Shown here: positions 63,088 to 64,000 of the stretch, piece by piece
Position numbering within the stretch: the stretch's first letter is position 1
Layout: the number at the start of each line of letters is the position of its first letter
NCBI RefSeq assembly: GCF_029760955.1
Contig: NZ_CP121682.1
Coordinates: 2,542,001-2,606,000, forward strand
DNA from: Streptomyces cathayae
GTDB taxonomy: Bacteria > Actinomycetota > Actinomycetes > Streptomycetales > Streptomycetaceae
Length of the DNA stretch: 64,000 bases
Direction of reading: 5' to 3'
The notes under the pieces: model-generated
What the model was told of the DNA's origin: nothing
The model's database searches: none
What the model saw: only the letters and a program-made list of their open reading frames with translations
Program-made: the position numbers and the translations under genes

Positions 63088-64000
63088 GATCGACAGACGG
63101 CAGTACGTGGCCTCGCTCGGGCCGACCACGGGCGACCGCATCCGGCTGGCGGACACCAATCTGTTCATCGAGGTCGAGGAGGACCGCTGCGTCGGGGGCG
63201 ACGAGGCGGTGTTCGGCGGCGGCAAGTCGGGCCGGGAGTCGCAGGGGCAGTCCCACGCCACCCGCGCCGAGGGAACACCGGACCTCGTGATCGGCGGCGT
63301 GGTGGTGCTGGACCACTGGGGCGTGGTCAAGGCCGACGTCGGCATCCGGGACGGCCGGATCGTCGCGCTCGGCAAGAGCGGCAACCCCGACATCATGGAC
63401 GGTGTCCACCCCGACCTGGTGATCGGGCCGTCCACCGAGATGGTCAACGGCAGCGGGCTGATCATGACGGCGGGGACGGTGGACACCCACGTCCACTATG
63501 TCACCCCGGAGATTTCCGTGGTCGCGCTGGAGATGGGCACCACCACCCTGGTCGGCGGCGGCACCGGCGCCACCGACGGCTCGAAGGCGGCCCTGGCGAC
63601 CCCCGGCGGCTGGTGGATGGAGCGCATGCTGGAGGCGTTCGACCCCTGGCCGGTCAACGTCCTGTTCCTGGGCCGCGGGACCACGGTGTCCGAGGAGGCG
63701 CTGTGGGAGCAGTTGCGCTCCGGGGTGGGCGGTTTCAAGGTCCACGAGGACTGGGGCGCCACCCCGGCCGTGATCGACACGGCGCTCCGGGTGGCGGACG
63801 CGGCCGGCGTCCAGGTCGCGATCCACAGCGACACCCTCAACGAGGCCGGCTTCGTGGAGGACCTGCTGCGCACCGTGAACGGCCGCAGCTTCCACGCCTT
63901 TCACACCGAGGGCGCCGGCGGCGGCCACGCCCCGGACATCATCCGGATCGCCGGTGAGCCCCATGTGCTGCCGTCCTCGACCACACCGACCCGCCCGTTC
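63080..64000 (+). CDS. ureC: Urease alpha subunit, truncated by the window end
   Basis: The first 307 codons of a subunit normally about 570 residues long. Nickel-site residues visible so far: HVHY (His-x-His of the first motif), the carbamylated Lys in [10 protein letters not shown] and His residues in [14 protein letters not shown] and [14 protein letters not shown]. Several stretches are unusual for UreC ([30 protein letters not shown] for the standard GxIDTHIHF-type sequence), so this is a divergent branch. It has no stop in the window. Confidence 0.9.
   Translation, partial: MAEIDRRQYVASLGPTTGDRIRLADTNLFIEVEEDRCVGGDEAVFGGGKSGRESQGQSHATRAEGTPDLVIGGVVVLDHWGVVKADVGIRDGRIVALGKSGNPDIMDGVHPDLVIGPSTEMVNGSGLIMTAGTVDTHVHYVTPEISVVALEMGTTTLVGGGTGATDGSKAALATPGGWWMERMLEAFDPWPVNVLFLGRGTTVSEEALWEQLRSGVGGFKVHEDWGATPAVIDTALRVADAAGVQVAIHSDTLNEAGFVEDLLRTVNGRSFHAFHTEGAGGGHAPDIIRIAGEPHVLPSSTTPTRPF

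Overview
The window is high-GC actinobacterial DNA with GTG/TTG starts, GGAGG-type ribosome sites, many 1-4 nt stop/start overlaps and strong hairpin terminators. Gene content and order (chitinase next to the ATP synthase operon, nucS, prfA-prmC-ywlC-phosphatase homologue-glyA-wecA-atp, rho-thrB-thrC-hom-lysA) point to the core chromosome of a Streptomyces. Most of it is conserved housekeeping DNA. Accessory DNA sits at a few points: 13.7-14.3 kb, 16.2-17.6 kb, 49.1-52.4 kb downstream of a tRNA-Arg, and 58.4-60.9 kb.

Layout. 0-3.4 kb: two ABC-2 type exporter units. 3.4-12.6 kb: a small conserved protein, an LLM-type flavin oxidoreductase, a conserved protein, the mismatch endonuclease NucS, a large membrane-anchored ATPase-like protein, a STAS protein, 3-hydroxybutyryl-CoA dehydrogenase, a secreted M15 peptidase and a PduO-type cobalamin adenosyltransferase. 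12.7-18.2 kb: an XRE/DUF397 pair, a relic region, a membrane protein, and a NarL-type two-component system whose kinase and regulator genes are separated by an IS200/IS605-type TnpB element. 18.2-20.2 kb: a GH18 chitinase with duplicated operator-like promoter repeats. 20.3-28.7 kb (minus strand): the complete F1Fo ATP synthase operon atpIBEFHAGDC. 29-36 kb (minus): WecA/TagO-like transferase, an SHMT-like enzyme, a phosphatase homologue without its nucleophile, threonylcarbamoyl-AMP synthase, PrmC, RF1 and ribosomal protein L31. 36-41.5 kb: an LCP protein, a secreted trypsin-like protease with FG-GAP repeats, and Rho. 42-48.4 kb: aspartate-family amino-acid genes thrB, thrC, hom and lysA, then a catalytically stripped ArgS-like protein. 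48.4-49.1 kb: a stand-alone receiver protein and tRNA-Arg(CCG).

49.1-52.4 kb looks like an eroded insertion at the tRNA-Arg 3' end: lower-GC small genes of unknown function, a lipoprotein, a winged-helix gene fragment and a cupin gene. Core-like genes then resume: an M28 aminopeptidase, a SulP transporter, and a plus-strand set of LapA-like, CBS, small membrane and dienelactone-hydrolase-like proteins. An IS607-type element follows (serine recombinase gene broken by a frameshift inside a GC-rich repeat, plus a TnpB without zinc ribbon) beside a fused sugar-permease remnant. The window ends with an ECF sigma factor and its partner, divergent from a urease operon (ureA, ureB, truncated ureC).

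The strongest points for follow-up are the TnpB element placed exactly at the kinase/regulator junction, the frameshifted IS607 recombinase, a roughly 115-bp sequence shared between two distant loci and spanning a start codon, and several family members lacking a hallmark catalytic or phosphorylated residue (LMW-PTP homologue, STAS protein, ArgS-like protein, P-loop with Arg for Lys). All calls come from reading the sequence; no database search was run.
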